In this document: piece after piece, positions 1 to 9,193 of the stretch | Layout of the letters: every line of letters begins with the position of its first letter | How positions within the stretch are numbered: the stretch's first letter is position 1 | Assembly: GCF_900100165.1 (NCBI RefSeq) | Contig: NZ_FNEO01000002.1 | Span: 62,001-126,000 of the forward strand | Reading direction: 5' to 3' | Length of the DNA stretch: 64,000 nt | Origin: Flavobacterium glycines | GTDB taxonomy: Bacteria; Bacteroidota; Bacteroidia; Flavobacteriales; Flavobacteriaceae | Program-made: the position numbers and the translations under genes | Notes under the pieces: model-generated | What the model saw: the letters and a program-made list of their open reading frames with translations, nothing else | What the model was told of the DNA's origin: nothing | Database searches by the model: none

Positions 1-676
1 CGGCTAAATCTTCCGGATCTCCCCATCGTCCTGCCGGAGTTCTGCTAATAATAAAATCATTAAACGGATGACCATCCACACGAATTGGAGCTGTTTGTGA
101 AGTAGCGAAATAACCTGGTCCTATAGCATTTACCTGAATATTGTGTTTTGCCCATTCGGTCGCTAAATTTCGAGTAAGCATTTTCAATCCTCCTTTGGCA
201 GAAGCATAAGCACTTACATTATCACGACCTAATTCACTCATCATTGAACAGATATTGATAATTTTTCCTGATTGGCGTGCAATCATTCCTTTGGCTACCA
301 ACTTAGACATGATAAAAGGTCCCACTAAATCCACATCTATCACTTTACGAAAATCAGCTACCTGCATATCAATCGCTAAAACGCGCATAATAATTCCGGC
401 ATTGTTAACCAAAATATCAATTTTACCATGATTAGCTTCTATAGCAGCTACTTGTTTTTCAGCTTCCACTTCATCAGTTACATCAAAAACATAACCGGTA
501 GCCTTAAAACCTGATTTTTTATATTGCTCAATCGCCACATCCAAAGGCTCCTGAACATTATTAGTAATAATTAATTCAGCACCGGCTTTGGCCAATCCTT
601 CAGCCATTGCCATCCCTAATCCGTGAATCCCTCCTGTTATTAACGCTGTCTTACCTTCAAGGTTAAATAAATTCAT
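1..676 (-). CDS. SDR-family dehydrogenase, KduD / gluconate 5-dehydrogenase type (3' end cut by window)
   Basis: Short-chain dehydrogenase, probably cytoplasmic and NAD(P)-dependent. It probably oxidises or reduces a deoxy-keto-uronate in the route from unsaturated uronic acids to 2-keto-3-deoxygluconate. I translated 225 residues from the ATG at 674-676. The N-terminal TGGIHGLG nucleotide-binding motif (residues 14-21), NNAG (91-94), and the catalytic Ser144, Tyr157 and Lys161 (YASAK) are all present. The later GPGYFATSQTAP stretch is typical of the Bacteroidota gluconate 5-dehydrogenase/KduD group. The reading frame is open to base 1, so roughly the last 30-40 residues lie outside. The start overlaps the end of the MFS gene by 14 bp, so the two are co-transcribed with GH88 and GH127. 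The fold and the SDR call are certain. The exact substrate is inferred from the GH88 neighbour. Confidence 0.9.
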   Translation of the reverse strand, partial: MNLFNLEGKTALITGGIHGLGMAMAEGLAKAGAELIITNNVQEPLDVAIEQYKKSGFKATGYVFDVTDEVEAEKQVAAIEANHGKIDILVNNAGIIMRVLAIDMQVADFRKVIDVDLVGPFIMSKLVAKGMIARQSGKIINICSMMSELGRDNVSAYASAKGGLKMLTRNLATEWAKHNIQVNAIGPGYFATSQTAPIRVDGHPFNDFIISRTPAGRWGDPEDLA

Positions 677-2042
677 TTTGTTTTACTTTAAAATTATTTT
701 GGTTACTATTTAATTGACTTTCTGTCGAAAGACTTTCTGATAATTCTTCCAGAGTTCTTCCTTTGGTTTCAGGCATTTTAAAGAAAACCCAAAACAATTG
801 CCAAACCATCATCAAGCAAAAAATACTGAAGACGGTTGTAGCTCCAATTTCTTTGAATAAAAACGGAATAAACGACGGAATCAAGGCCGCTAATACCCAA
901 TGAACTGAAGTACCAAAAGAAGTTCCGGCTGCTCTGAGTTTGTTAGGGAATAATTCGGAAATAAATACCCAAATTACAGAACCCTGGCCTACTGCATGAG
1001 AAGCGATAAATAAAAAGAAAAACACCGGGACAGTCATACCTTTCCATTCAAAATAAAAAGCCAATGTTACTAATCCTAAAGAAACAACATAGCCTACCGA
1101 ACCTAAATACATTAATGTTTTTCTACCATACTTATCAATCAAGGAAATTCCAATTAGGGTAAAAATCAAATTAACAATTCCAATCCCAATACTACTGAAA
1201 AAGGAAGCTGATTTTTCCAAACCGGCCAATTCAAAAATACGTGGCGCATAATACAGGAAAGCATTAATACCTGAAAATTGATTAAATAAGGCTATAAAGA
1301 AAGCCAGTAGCAATGGCTTTCTGTATTTTTTCATAAAAATAGATTCATCCAATACTTCATTTTGATTTTCATTCTCCATAGCAGCCATTTCCTCAGCTAC
1401 TTCTTCATCTGTATTTACCAAACGTAATATCTCAATTGCTTTTTCCTTATCTTTCGTATATTCATAAATCCAACGTGGGCTTTCCGGAATTCCAAAAACC
1501 AATAAAGTATAGATTAAAGCGGGAGCCGATTGTACTCCTAACATCCAACGCCAGGAATTCTCCCCTATATCCTGCAATAAATAATTAGAAAGAAAAGCAA
1601 TTAAGATTCCAAATACGATATTAAACTGATACAAAGCCACCAGTTTACCTCTGTCTTTTGCAGGAGCAATCTCTGAAACGTAAGTTGGTGCGGCAATTGT
1701 TGAAGCTCCAATACCTAATCCTCCTAAAAATCGGAAAATAGAAAAAACTATAGAATCATTTGTTAAAGCAGTTCCAACAGCCGAAAGGAAAAATAAAACA
1801 CCTATTAATACCAATGTTTTCTTTCTGCCCAAACTATTAGTGGGAATAGCTCCAAAAATAGCCCCAATTACGGTACCCCAAAGTGCCGAAGACATCACTA
1901 CTAATCCATGATACAAATCAGAAGAGCCCCATAATTGCTGTAACTGTTTATCTGCTCCCGAAATCACCACAGTATCAAAACCGAATAAAAATCCGGCCAA
2001 AGCTACTACAATAGACCAGTATACTATTTTTTTATTTTTCAT
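663..2042 (-). CDS. MFS sugar porter (hexose/hexuronate:H+ symporter type)
   Basis: Inner-membrane 12-helix transporter of the sugar porter family, 459 residues, the usual length. Visible family signatures are FLFGFDTVVISG in helix 1, a GRKKT loop after helix 2, PESPRW at the end of the first half, QFSGINAFLYYAPRIF in helix 7, and PETKGRTLEEL near the C-terminus. It probably imports the mono- or disaccharide released by the periplasmic GH88 and GH127 enzymes encoded just upstream. It is a close paralogue of the porter at 53413-54771 in the fructan locus; long stretches, such as the first 40 residues, are nearly the same. The gap from the GH88 gene is 38 bp, and the 3' end overlaps the dehydrogenase start. 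The substrate is inferred from context only. Confidence 0.93.
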   Translation of the reverse strand: MKNKKIVYWSIVVALAGFLFGFDTVVISGADKQLQQLWGSSDLYHGLVVMSSALWGTVIGAIFGAIPTNSLGRKKTLVLIGVLFFLSAVGTALTNDSIVFSIFRFLGGLGIGASTIAAPTYVSEIAPAKDRGKLVALYQFNIVFGILIAFLSNYLLQDIGENSWRWMLGVQSAPALIYTLLVFGIPESPRWIYEYTKDKEKAIEILRLVNTDEEVAEEMAAMENENQNEVLDESIFMKKYRKPLLLAFFIALFNQFSGINAFLYYAPRIFELAGLEKSASFFSSIGIGIVNLIFTLIGISLIDKYGRKTLMYLGSVGYVVSLGLVTLAFYFEWKGMTVPVFFFLFIASHAVGQGSVIWVFISELFPNKLRAAGTSFGTSVHWVLAALIPSFIPFLFKEIGATTVFSIFCLMMVWQLFWVFFKMPETKGRTLEELSESLSTESQLNSNQNNFKVKQNEFI

Positions 2043-2080
2043 TATAATTTTATTTTTTTGATTGGTTATAATTTATTTTT

Positions 2081-3322
2081 TTAGTCAAAGCTATATGTCA
2101 ATAATGGAGCATTACCAGCTTTCATTTTTTTATACCTTAATAAGGCTTCTACATAATAATAATCGGCATATATAATTGAATAATCAATTTCAGAACCAGC
2201 CGGTTTATGTCCTGTAGAATGTAACAATAATGCAGTATTTTTATCTCTGCTTTGATAATGTTCTGACAACTCTTTGAGCATCGCTTCTGCTTTATCAAAA
2301 TATTCTTTGGCTAAAACAGCATCCTGAGTATAGGTTGATAATTCTAAGAGTGCTGAAGCTACTACCGCAGCTGCCGAGGCATCCCGAGGAGCCTTAGGAA
2401 TTGTTGGATCATCAAAATCCCAATAAGGAATCAAATCTTTTGGCAAACGGTCTAAATATACGCGGGTTACTTTATGAGCGAAATCAAGAAATTTAGGATC
2501 TTTAGTTTCCCTGTAAACCATCGTATAACCATAAATTGCCCAGGACTGCCCACGAGCCCACATACTACTGTCGCTATAGCCCTGATGGGTAACCGCTTTT
2601 ATTTTCTTACCCGTCTCCTTATCATACACTACTGCGTGATATGAAGTATAGTCTGGTCGGAAATGATTGTTCATCGTAACTGTAGCATGACTAACAGCCA
2701 TATCGTATAACTTTTTACTTCCTCCATTTTTAGAAGCCCAAAACAACAATTCCAAATTAATCATGTTGTCCATAATCGTATTATGCTGTGGCCATTCCAT
2801 ATTAGGCACTTCTCTTGGCCAGGACAAAATGGTTCCTACTTTGGGATTAAAAAGTGTTGCCAATGTATCGGCTGTTTTTAAAATTACCTTTTTATACTCC
2901 GGATTTTTAGTTAAACGATACCCATTACCATAGCTAGTAAAAACCTGAAAACCTAAATCGTGATCCAGAGCCGGAGTAACCGAAAGTGGTGCTAAATAAT
3001 TGGTAAATTTATCAGCCGCTGTTTCCCATTTTTGATCTCCTGTAGATTCATATAAATACCAAAGTTCACCAGGCCAAAAACCACTGGTCCAATCTTTGTA
3101 ATCTACAAATTTCCATTGTTTACTATCAGGGGCAATATTCCTGGGAATCGTTCCATCATTGGGTATTAATTTTAAAGCATCTGAAGATTGTTTTACACAA
3201 TAAGTTAATTGTGCATCTACATCAAATCCTTTATCTGATTTGTTATTTGTAATAGTACTTCCACAACTCACCAGCATTAAAGTTGCAAAAAGGGAGCCTA
3301 CAATTTGTTTTTTTAAATTCAT
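2081..3322 (-). CDS. GH88 unsaturated glucuronyl/galacturonyl hydrolase lipoprotein
   Basis: Removes the 4-deoxy-4,5-unsaturated uronic acid that polysaccharide lyases leave at the non-reducing end. The 413-residue protein starts with a signal peptide and lipobox (LVSC, Cys20), so it is probably anchored and faces the periplasm. The (alpha/alpha)6-barrel motifs of family 88 are clear: Asp122 in HDLGF and Asp185 in IMDNM match the two catalytic aspartates of Bacillus UGL, and His246 lies in THQGY, followed by SSMWARGQSWAIYG. It sits 22 bp after GH127 and before the MFS porter. Its presence means lyase products are an intermediate of this locus. Glucuronyl versus galacturonyl preference cannot be read from the sequence. 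Confidence 0.95.
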   Translation of the reverse strand: MNLKKQIVGSLFATLMLVSCGSTITNNKSDKGFDVDAQLTYCVKQSSDALKLIPNDGTIPRNIAPDSKQWKFVDYKDWTSGFWPGELWYLYESTGDQKWETAADKFTNYLAPLSVTPALDHDLGFQVFTSYGNGYRLTKNPEYKKVILKTADTLATLFNPKVGTILSWPREVPNMEWPQHNTIMDNMINLELLFWASKNGGSKKLYDMAVSHATVTMNNHFRPDYTSYHAVVYDKETGKKIKAVTHQGYSDSSMWARGQSWAIYGYTMVYRETKDPKFLDFAHKVTRVYLDRLPKDLIPYWDFDDPTIPKAPRDASAAAVVASALLELSTYTQDAVLAKEYFDKAEAMLKELSEHYQSRDKNTALLLHSTGHKPAGSEIDYSIIYADYYYVEALLRYKKMKAGNAPLLTYSFD

Positions 3323-3344
3323 AATATATACCGCTAAATCTTTA

Positions 3345-5261
3345 TTATTTTGTCAAATTCCAATAGATGATATACCTTTCTCCATGTATATTATAAATTG
3401 GACTCAAAATATTCTCTGTTCCTTTTATTTTAAATTCAAGGCCCATCTCTTTATCCTTCAAAATATTATTTTCAAGTTTTTTTGCCGAAAACGGCAGCTT
3501 ATTCGAAAGACTATTTGGAACCTTATAATCGTAAGTGTAATAATCATTATACAACTTTGGATTGCTATAAGGTGCGGGTTCAGCCATAGCCTCCGTTCCC
3601 ATTTTTCCTGCCAATACTACAGGTCCGTAAGTTATTGCCGCTATATTAGGATTATCAACTGTTGGCACTACTTTTATCTGCATCCCAAACGAAACTTCAA
3701 TTGTATCTCCATCCATCCATTTACGCTCTAACACAATATAAGTTCCTGGTTTGGTTTTAACCATCTGTTTTTTTCCGTTTACTTTCACTTCGGCACTAAT
3801 TGCCCATGACGGATATCGAATATGAATTGGCATGCTCACTGGATTAGGAGTACTAAGGGTCAGTTTGGTACTTCCTACATTTGGAAAACTAGTTTCCTGT
3901 TTTACGGTGATTCCTTTTTCTTTCCAATTCAATTCGGACGGAATAAAAAGATTTACATAAAGCCCTTTATCATGGTAATAAATAAACTCCCCATATTTTG
4001 CCTGATTTTCAAAACCACTTCCCACACAACACCAAAATGAATTTTCAGGCGTACTGTAAACCTTGTGTGCACCGGGTTTCATCGGTAGAAAATAAGCTAC
4101 CATACCTGTTTTTGGATCCTGCTGCCCCAAAATGTGATTGTAAAGTGCTTTTTCATAATAATCAACATATTTTATTTGCGGATTATAGCCGTACAAATGA
4201 CGGGTTAGTTTTAACATATTGTACACATTACAAGACTCACCTGTATAACCACTCAAATGCTCTGAAAGATGATCCGGTTCAAAAAATTTCTCCTTATCAC
4301 TATTACTACCCGTAACAAATGTGTGATGATCGACAACAGTATTCCAGAAAAACTCAGGGATTTCACGATTTTTTGTCCCTCCTTCTAATTCATAATCACG
4401 AGAGAGTCCTATTAACTTAGGAATATAAGTATTAGCATGTTTTTTATTGAGATTATCAACCTTATCCATTAACGGATTCAACGCCTCTTCGTGATAAAAA
4501 AATTCGGCAAGAAATTTATATTTGCTTTCTCCTGTAATTTCATATAAAGCATAAAAAGAATCATTCATTCCCCCAAACTCATTTCTAAGCATTCTTTTAC
4601 GCTCTTCATTAGTCAAAGGCTTTAACTTTTCGTAAGCCCAATCAGCCATTCCCTTAGCAATTTCTAATGCCGACGTACTGTCACAATACAGATATTGGTC
4701 GATTAAACCTGAAAAAAGTTTGTGTTGGGTGTACCAAGGTGCCCAAACACTTTTTCCTGCAATGGCGCGGTCTATTAAATTTTGTGGAAATGCACTCAGA
4801 TAGCCTTTTTGATTCAATATTTTTTGAACCTCAACCAAGCCCGTAACCAAACTATCCGCTTTAACTTTGTACATTTTCTCTCCCGTAGCAGCATATAATA
4901 AAGCTAAACCTGAAAGGATATGCCCCGTACTGTGACCTCTTAAATCACAATCCAGCGATTCCCAACCACCTAATTTATTCATCGTAAAATAACCACCTTC
5001 CTGACTACTAAATGCCCCTGCATTAGTTCTAAAACTATGCAATAATCTATTAGCATCGATATCCATAATCCACTTACTTTCACGCACCATATTATCCTTA
5101 AACGGGCTGTCCAATAACTTCACATCATGAAGATCAAATCCTAAAACTTTTACATTTTTGGTATCATCCAATTTCAATTTCCCCGGATGCTGTCCCGGAT
5201 AATGAGATTGCCCATACATACTAATTGACATGCCTGCTACTAAGATTAAATACTTAATCAT
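3345..5261 (-). CDS. GH127/GH146-type beta-L-arabinofuranosidase (former DUF1680)
   Basis: 638-residue secreted enzyme with a short signal peptide (about residues 1-18). The family uses a cysteine nucleophile held by zinc. Counterparts of the Bifidobacterium HypBA1 residues are visible: Glu342 and Cys344 in GESC, and adjacent Cys411-Cys412 in FWCCVGSG, of which the first is the likely nucleophile. Glu324 is a candidate acid/base. The (alpha/alpha)6 barrel is followed by beta-sandwich segments, as usual for the family. It is the first gene of the operon that continues with GH88, MFS and SDR, and a putative regulator site lies about 150-180 bp upstream. Known members release beta-L-arabinofuranose or related sugars, so the glycan probably carries such a side group. 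GH127 versus GH146 needs a family search. Confidence 0.9.
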   Translation of the reverse strand: MIKYLILVAGMSISMYGQSHYPGQHPGKLKLDDTKNVKVLGFDLHDVKLLDSPFKDNMVRESKWIMDIDANRLLHSFRTNAGAFSSQEGGYFTMNKLGGWESLDCDLRGHSTGHILSGLALLYAATGEKMYKVKADSLVTGLVEVQKILNQKGYLSAFPQNLIDRAIAGKSVWAPWYTQHKLFSGLIDQYLYCDSTSALEIAKGMADWAYEKLKPLTNEERKRMLRNEFGGMNDSFYALYEITGESKYKFLAEFFYHEEALNPLMDKVDNLNKKHANTYIPKLIGLSRDYELEGGTKNREIPEFFWNTVVDHHTFVTGSNSDKEKFFEPDHLSEHLSGYTGESCNVYNMLKLTRHLYGYNPQIKYVDYYEKALYNHILGQQDPKTGMVAYFLPMKPGAHKVYSTPENSFWCCVGSGFENQAKYGEFIYYHDKGLYVNLFIPSELNWKEKGITVKQETSFPNVGSTKLTLSTPNPVSMPIHIRYPSWAISAEVKVNGKKQMVKTKPGTYIVLERKWMDGDTIEVSFGMQIKVVPTVDNPNIAAITYGPVVLAGKMGTEAMAEPAPYSNPKLYNDYYTYDYKVPNSLSNKLPFSAKKLENNILKDKEMGLEFKIKGTENILSPIYNIHGERYIIYWNLTK

Positions 5262-5382
5262 TCAATTCTCTTTTTATATTAAAATCCATTCTCTTTTATG
5301 TAAAAAACTCTTCTTCACAAAAGTTCTTTCACAATATCTTTACTCTTTTTGATCAGAAAAAAACATCCCTGCTAAGAATATC

Positions 5383-5442
5383 CAATGTTAGCCAGAAAAA
5401 TAATTTTAAGCGATAAATTATAATTCAATTACTATAAATTAT
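5383..5442 (-). promoter_or_regulatory. Putative HTCS-controlled promoter of the GH127 operon
   Basis: On the plus strand, CAATGTTA (5383-5390) is followed after 22 nt by ATAAATTAT (5413-5421) and, with a 21-bp period, a second ATAAATTAT (5434-5442). Read in the direction of transcription this is two half-sites ATAATTTAT and then TAACATTG. TAACATTG is one base from the Bacteroidota -7 consensus TANNTTTG. The same elements with the same spacing occur at 20053-20112 and 36406-36465. Direct half-sites two helical turns apart fit AraC-type DNA-binding domains such as the one ending the HTCS at 36661-40851. Binding is inferred. Confidence 0.7.
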
Positions 5443-5510
5443 AGTTCTTATACTCTATAAAATCCAGCAAATACAGCCATTTATCCATTCACCCCACACC
5501 ATCATAAAAA

Positions 5511-5540
5511 AAGCAGCTAAACTTTACTGCTTAACTGCTT
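5511..5540 (-). terminator. Rho-independent terminator of the eight-gene operon
   Basis: AAGCAGCTAA (5511-5520) pairs with TTAACTGCTT (5531-5540) with one wobble or mismatch. On the minus strand the stem is followed by a T-run. It lies 25 bp past the stop of the alpha/beta hydrolase gene. Confidence 0.75.
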
Positions 5541-5565
5541 CTCTTTTTTTATACGCTGGAGCGAA

Positions 5566-7173
5566 CTATTTCCTAATCCAAAAACATCGTTCAACAGGCT
5601 CTGCAGATTGCATTTGACCTACCATTCCATATTGCCAGGCTACTACTGTTACTTTGATTGGGAAATGGGTTCGAGGTGGAATTTTAGTAAAATGCAGTAC
5701 ATTACCTTCTACATAAACCGGCCCCTCTTTTACATAATAATTTACTTTTGTCCCCGCACTTGATTTTGCATTTAATGCTATTTTTTTTATTCCAATTTTA
5801 ACATCATCTATCGGTGCAAAATCAATCTGTTGTGGTGTACCATCTTGATTTTTAATTGGAAATCGCAAATGCAACTGCTGTATGGCACTTTTATAAATGG
5901 CATCCCCTTCATTGTGTGCCAAAAGCCAAATATCATTACTTCGTTTACTATTATTAAAGCCGAGTTTATCAAATCTAATTTGGAATGTAGAATCATTAAC
6001 TTTCTTTACGGGACCACAAATACGGTCAATTAAAAGTGGTGTTTTTGCAAAATCAAAAACCGATTTTAACCTTAAACTATCTGCAAAAAAAGTTTTTAAA
6101 GTAAAAGAAATACCATCTTGTAAAGGCTTAAACTTTAAAGCATAATTGGCATGGGTTTTATCTGGCTGAACTGTTTCTCCGTCTTGCATTAAACCAATGT
6201 ATTGCATTTTCTTGCCTCTGGATTGCGCATAAAAATGTTCCGTATTTTTTGCCATTTTTTTATCAAATACCCAAGAAGCGGTTTTTCGGTCGCCTTTAAA
6301 AGTGGTAAATGAAGCAGTTTTCGATTGCGGAATAGAATCCTGTCTCCATTTGTCCATCAACCAGCCAGATGCCGGTTTTACTGTTTTCAGCTTTACGAAA
6401 TCATTTGAAGCCAACTTATTTGGCAATCTCCTTTTAGCTGCTTCGCGAATATAATTCGCAACATACTTGACCATAGCATCTGAATAATCAAAATGACCAT
6501 GTCCTGCATCAGCAAATAGCGTAATAATACTTTGAGGATGTTTTGCAATATATTTATATGCTGGTTGAATACGTGCGTCCCACCATTCGTATTCTCCCAT
6601 TATAAACAAAGAAGGGATTCCGTCTATGTTTCGATCCCCCCAATTTGGATTCGGTTTTCCGTTTCCTGTCAGATTTGTTTGCGGGGCATCGCCATGAATT
6701 GAAACTAAGGTTAAGGTACGTTCCGGATTAAAAGCAGCAAAATTCCAGGGAAAACTGGCCATAGCAGAATGTCCTATAGGGACAATTGGAGCATAAGCTA
6801 ATTCCTGATAGCCTGAAACATTAGCCAATTCCTGAAACATTTCTGAGATAATCTTATCCTCTCCTTTTGTCGTATCATACATCCAGCTCACCACTGGTGT
6901 GACCCAAACTTCGGCAAAACCCAATTCAGTCATTACTTTTCTAAAATAGGCATGCTCCAGCATCCCTTCTTCAATCATATTGTGCTGACCAAAGATGATT
7001 CCTTTTACTTGTTTACAATTTTCGGGAATCCACAAATACGCTTGTGGATGCTGTTTGGTTTCGTCAGAAATCATTCCTTTTACCGGAGCACTCCATTGCC
7101 ATACCTGACTATATCCGCTGAAGCTTAAAAGACTTAAAAGCAACAATATGTAATTTATTTTTTTCATCTTCAT
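5566..7173 (-). CDS. Secreted alpha/beta-hydrolase-fold protein, probable carbohydrate esterase
   Basis: 535 residues with a signal peptide ending near residue 22 (SGYSQ). An alpha/beta-hydrolase core covers about residues 40-250. The nucleophile elbow is GHSAM with Ser136, a strand-end acid is probably near MGEYEWWD (192-199), and the histidine is His225 or His227 in AGHGHFD. The second half (about 260-535) is a beta-rich region I do not recognise, with KLK and PPRTHFP segments suggesting beta-sandwich domains. It follows GH97 by only 6 bp and ends the operon. Removal of acetyl or methyl groups from the glycan is the reasonable guess, but no specific esterase family is evident. It could instead be a non-catalytic or different hydrolase. 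Confidence 0.75.
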   Translation of the reverse strand: MKMKKINYILLLLSLLSFSGYSQVWQWSAPVKGMISDETKQHPQAYLWIPENCKQVKGIIFGQHNMIEEGMLEHAYFRKVMTELGFAEVWVTPVVSWMYDTTKGEDKIISEMFQELANVSGYQELAYAPIVPIGHSAMASFPWNFAAFNPERTLTLVSIHGDAPQTNLTGNGKPNPNWGDRNIDGIPSLFIMGEYEWWDARIQPAYKYIAKHPQSIITLFADAGHGHFDYSDAMVKYVANYIREAAKRRLPNKLASNDFVKLKTVKPASGWLMDKWRQDSIPQSKTASFTTFKGDRKTASWVFDKKMAKNTEHFYAQSRGKKMQYIGLMQDGETVQPDKTHANYALKFKPLQDGISFTLKTFFADSLRLKSVFDFAKTPLLIDRICGPVKKVNDSTFQIRFDKLGFNNSKRSNDIWLLAHNEGDAIYKSAIQQLHLRFPIKNQDGTPQQIDFAPIDDVKIGIKKIALNAKSSAGTKVNYYVKEGPVYVEGNVLHFTKIPPRTHFPIKVTVVAWQYGMVGQMQSAEPVERCFWIRK

Positions 7174-7179
7174 AACGAT

Positions 7180-9120
7180 TTATTTTTTCACTTCAGAAAA
7201 AATTAGCGCCACACCTCCACTAGCTTTCAACTCATAAACTAATTCACTGCCTCCTTTTATGAATTGTTCTTTAACGGCAACTTTAGTACGCGTTTGAATG
7301 TTATCATCATCCTGAAATGATTTCACCACATATTTCTTTCCTTTTTCGAGGAATGTTGTTGGAACGGTTATTTTACGAGCCTGATTATTTGTAATAGCAC
7401 CAACAAACCAATCAGAACCGGTTTTACGGGCTACTGTAATGTATTCTCCCACCTGTCCATCAAGTACTTTTGTTTCGTCCCAAACCGTTTTTACCTTATC
7501 GAAAAACTCAATTTCAGATTCACCCTGATAAGCTGAAGGTTGGTCATACCAATACATAAACTGTATCGGGCTATAATAAACCACCGATAAAGCCAACTGG
7601 TGAGCATGTGTATTTTTTATATCTTTTCTATAATAACAAATGGTATAATCGGCTGGTCCGGCCAAAAAACGGGTAAAAGGTAAAATCGTATTATGATTCG
7701 CGTCAGGCATTTCTTCATTGCCACGAATTCCTTCCTGAGTCATCAAATTAGGATAAGTACGGCTGAATCCTGTTGGACGGTACTCATCATGGATATCCAC
7801 CATAAAACCATATTCTGCACATTTTTTAACTGCTTCGTGCAACCATGTCGTCCAACGTTGATTTCCTACTTGTACAAAACCAAATTTAATTCCTTTGATG
7901 CCCCATTTCTTATATAAAGGCAAAATAGAATCTAATTGCTGAATCAATGCCCGTTGATTAACATAAACCCAAAGTCCAATTCCCTTGGTAGCAGCATAAG
8001 CCGACAATTCAGGTATATTTAGGTCTTTAGTTTCAGAAACTGTAGTCGCAGTGGAACTCATTTTCATCTCAGGACCGTACCAGCCCGCATCGAGATGAAC
8101 ATATTGTAAATTGCGTTCGGCAGCAAAATCAATACATTTTTTAGCGTCAGCCTGTGTCATTTTTGCCACTCGAATTACTTTCCCTGGTTTAATCCACGAC
8201 ACGTCCCTTAATTGATTTTCAGGATTTAGATTCAGAATAATATCTTTATTCACAACTAAATCTGTCGATTTCTCAGCAGCCATAATCACTCGCCAAGGAG
8301 TGCTATACGCAGGAATAACATCCACACTGCTATAAATTGTTGCCTGAAGCGTATTGGGTTTAGTCGCATTAAGACTGAATTTCATACGGGCATAATCCGT
8401 CATTTGAGCCTCGGCTATCGCTACGGTTAAACCATTAGCCAATTTCATTGTAAGAGGACGCTCACTCTGCCCTTTCCAGTCTTTTAAAGGAAGTAATGAA
8501 AATGGTCCTTGTGCCCACGGTTCGTAATAAGCCAAAGTTCCTTCGGGCATAGTAAACTGTGTTTGTTCTCCAACAATATGCAGAAATAAACCATTCGTTG
8601 GTTCCGGAAAATGATAACGAACCGCTACTCCTTCATCGTAAGCGCGTACAACAACGTTCATAAAATAACTTTTGTTCTTGTCGTAACCATCGCCTTGCTT
8701 TTCTTTAGGAAGTTCCCCTTTACGAAACGATACTGTCATTTCGTTATAGTTATTACGAATAACAGCATTTTCACCGTAAACAGGTTTCCATGTTTCATTT
8801 ACGGCATTGCGTTGAACTCCTGTAAAATTTAAATTCTCACCCCAGACTTTACAGGTATCATTAGGGATTCCAAGTGCTGACTCGAAAGTTTGATTTTCAA
8901 TCAAAACACCCAGTTCAGACTCCTTTACAACCATTTTTCCTTTGAAAGAAAGCGTATAATACATTTGTTTCTCTCCCGCATTATTGTGCTTTTGATAAAA
9001 AGCAAATTCGTAAGCCCCGTTTGGCGATTTTAATTTTTGAACGGTTTCTTGTAAGATGGCTTGCGCTTTTATTGTTAATGTAAAACAAAGCAACACACAC
9101 AAAACATACATTCTATTCAT
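7180..9120 (-). CDS. GH97 family glycoside hydrolase (alpha-glucosidase/alpha-galactosidase family)
   Basis: 646-residue secreted protein with a signal peptide ending at about residue 19. Layout is that of GH97: N-terminal super-sandwich (about 25-285), TIM barrel (about 290-560) with YVHLDAGW and LMTQEGIRGNEE, and a C-terminal beta-sandwich. Glu446 (HDEYRPTG), Glu463 and Glu469 line up by spacing with the SusB residues Glu508, Glu526 and Glu532, the base, calcium ligand and acid of the inverting enzymes. Gly414 in IKFGF stands where retaining members have a nucleophilic Asp, so inversion is expected. The GW segment reads GWYGP rather than the GWE I would expect in a typical SusB, so substrate specificity is open. 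It lies between the MutS-like gene (73 bp) and the esterase-like gene (6 bp). Confidence 0.9.
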   Translation of the reverse strand: MNRMYVLCVLLCFTLTIKAQAILQETVQKLKSPNGAYEFAFYQKHNNAGEKQMYYTLSFKGKMVVKESELGVLIENQTFESALGIPNDTCKVWGENLNFTGVQRNAVNETWKPVYGENAVIRNNYNEMTVSFRKGELPKEKQGDGYDKNKSYFMNVVVRAYDEGVAVRYHFPEPTNGLFLHIVGEQTQFTMPEGTLAYYEPWAQGPFSLLPLKDWKGQSERPLTMKLANGLTVAIAEAQMTDYARMKFSLNATKPNTLQATIYSSVDVIPAYSTPWRVIMAAEKSTDLVVNKDIILNLNPENQLRDVSWIKPGKVIRVAKMTQADAKKCIDFAAERNLQYVHLDAGWYGPEMKMSSTATTVSETKDLNIPELSAYAATKGIGLWVYVNQRALIQQLDSILPLYKKWGIKGIKFGFVQVGNQRWTTWLHEAVKKCAEYGFMVDIHDEYRPTGFSRTYPNLMTQEGIRGNEEMPDANHNTILPFTRFLAGPADYTICYYRKDIKNTHAHQLALSVVYYSPIQFMYWYDQPSAYQGESEIEFFDKVKTVWDETKVLDGQVGEYITVARKTGSDWFVGAITNNQARKITVPTTFLEKGKKYVVKSFQDDDNIQTRTKVAVKEQFIKGGSELVYELKASGGVALIFSEVKK

Positions 9121-9193
9121 TTTTATATTAATTTTAAATTATATACTATTCTATTATACCTTGAATCAATTTTACAGATCTGATAACTAGATA

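Larger units (their letters stand above)
5262..5565. other. Intergenic region with terminator and HTCS-type promoter
   Basis: A 304-bp gap with no credible gene. Its upper part holds the terminator hairpin of the eight-gene operon (5511-5540). Its middle holds paired half-sites and a -7-like element (5383-5442) that probably drive GH127. The remaining 120 bp up to the GH127 start is an AT-rich leader. Confidence 0.7.

Noticed and set aside
3240..4315. Plus-strand open frames over GH88/GH127 and similar frames elsewhere
   Set aside because: They lie opposite well-supported genes and have no family motifs, no plausible composition and no intergenic position. They are shadows.
9138..9158. ATTATA pair upstream of GH97 as a fourth operator
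   Set aside because: The period is 15 bp, not 21, the ATAA half-site is not complete, and no -7-like element lies at the fixed distance.
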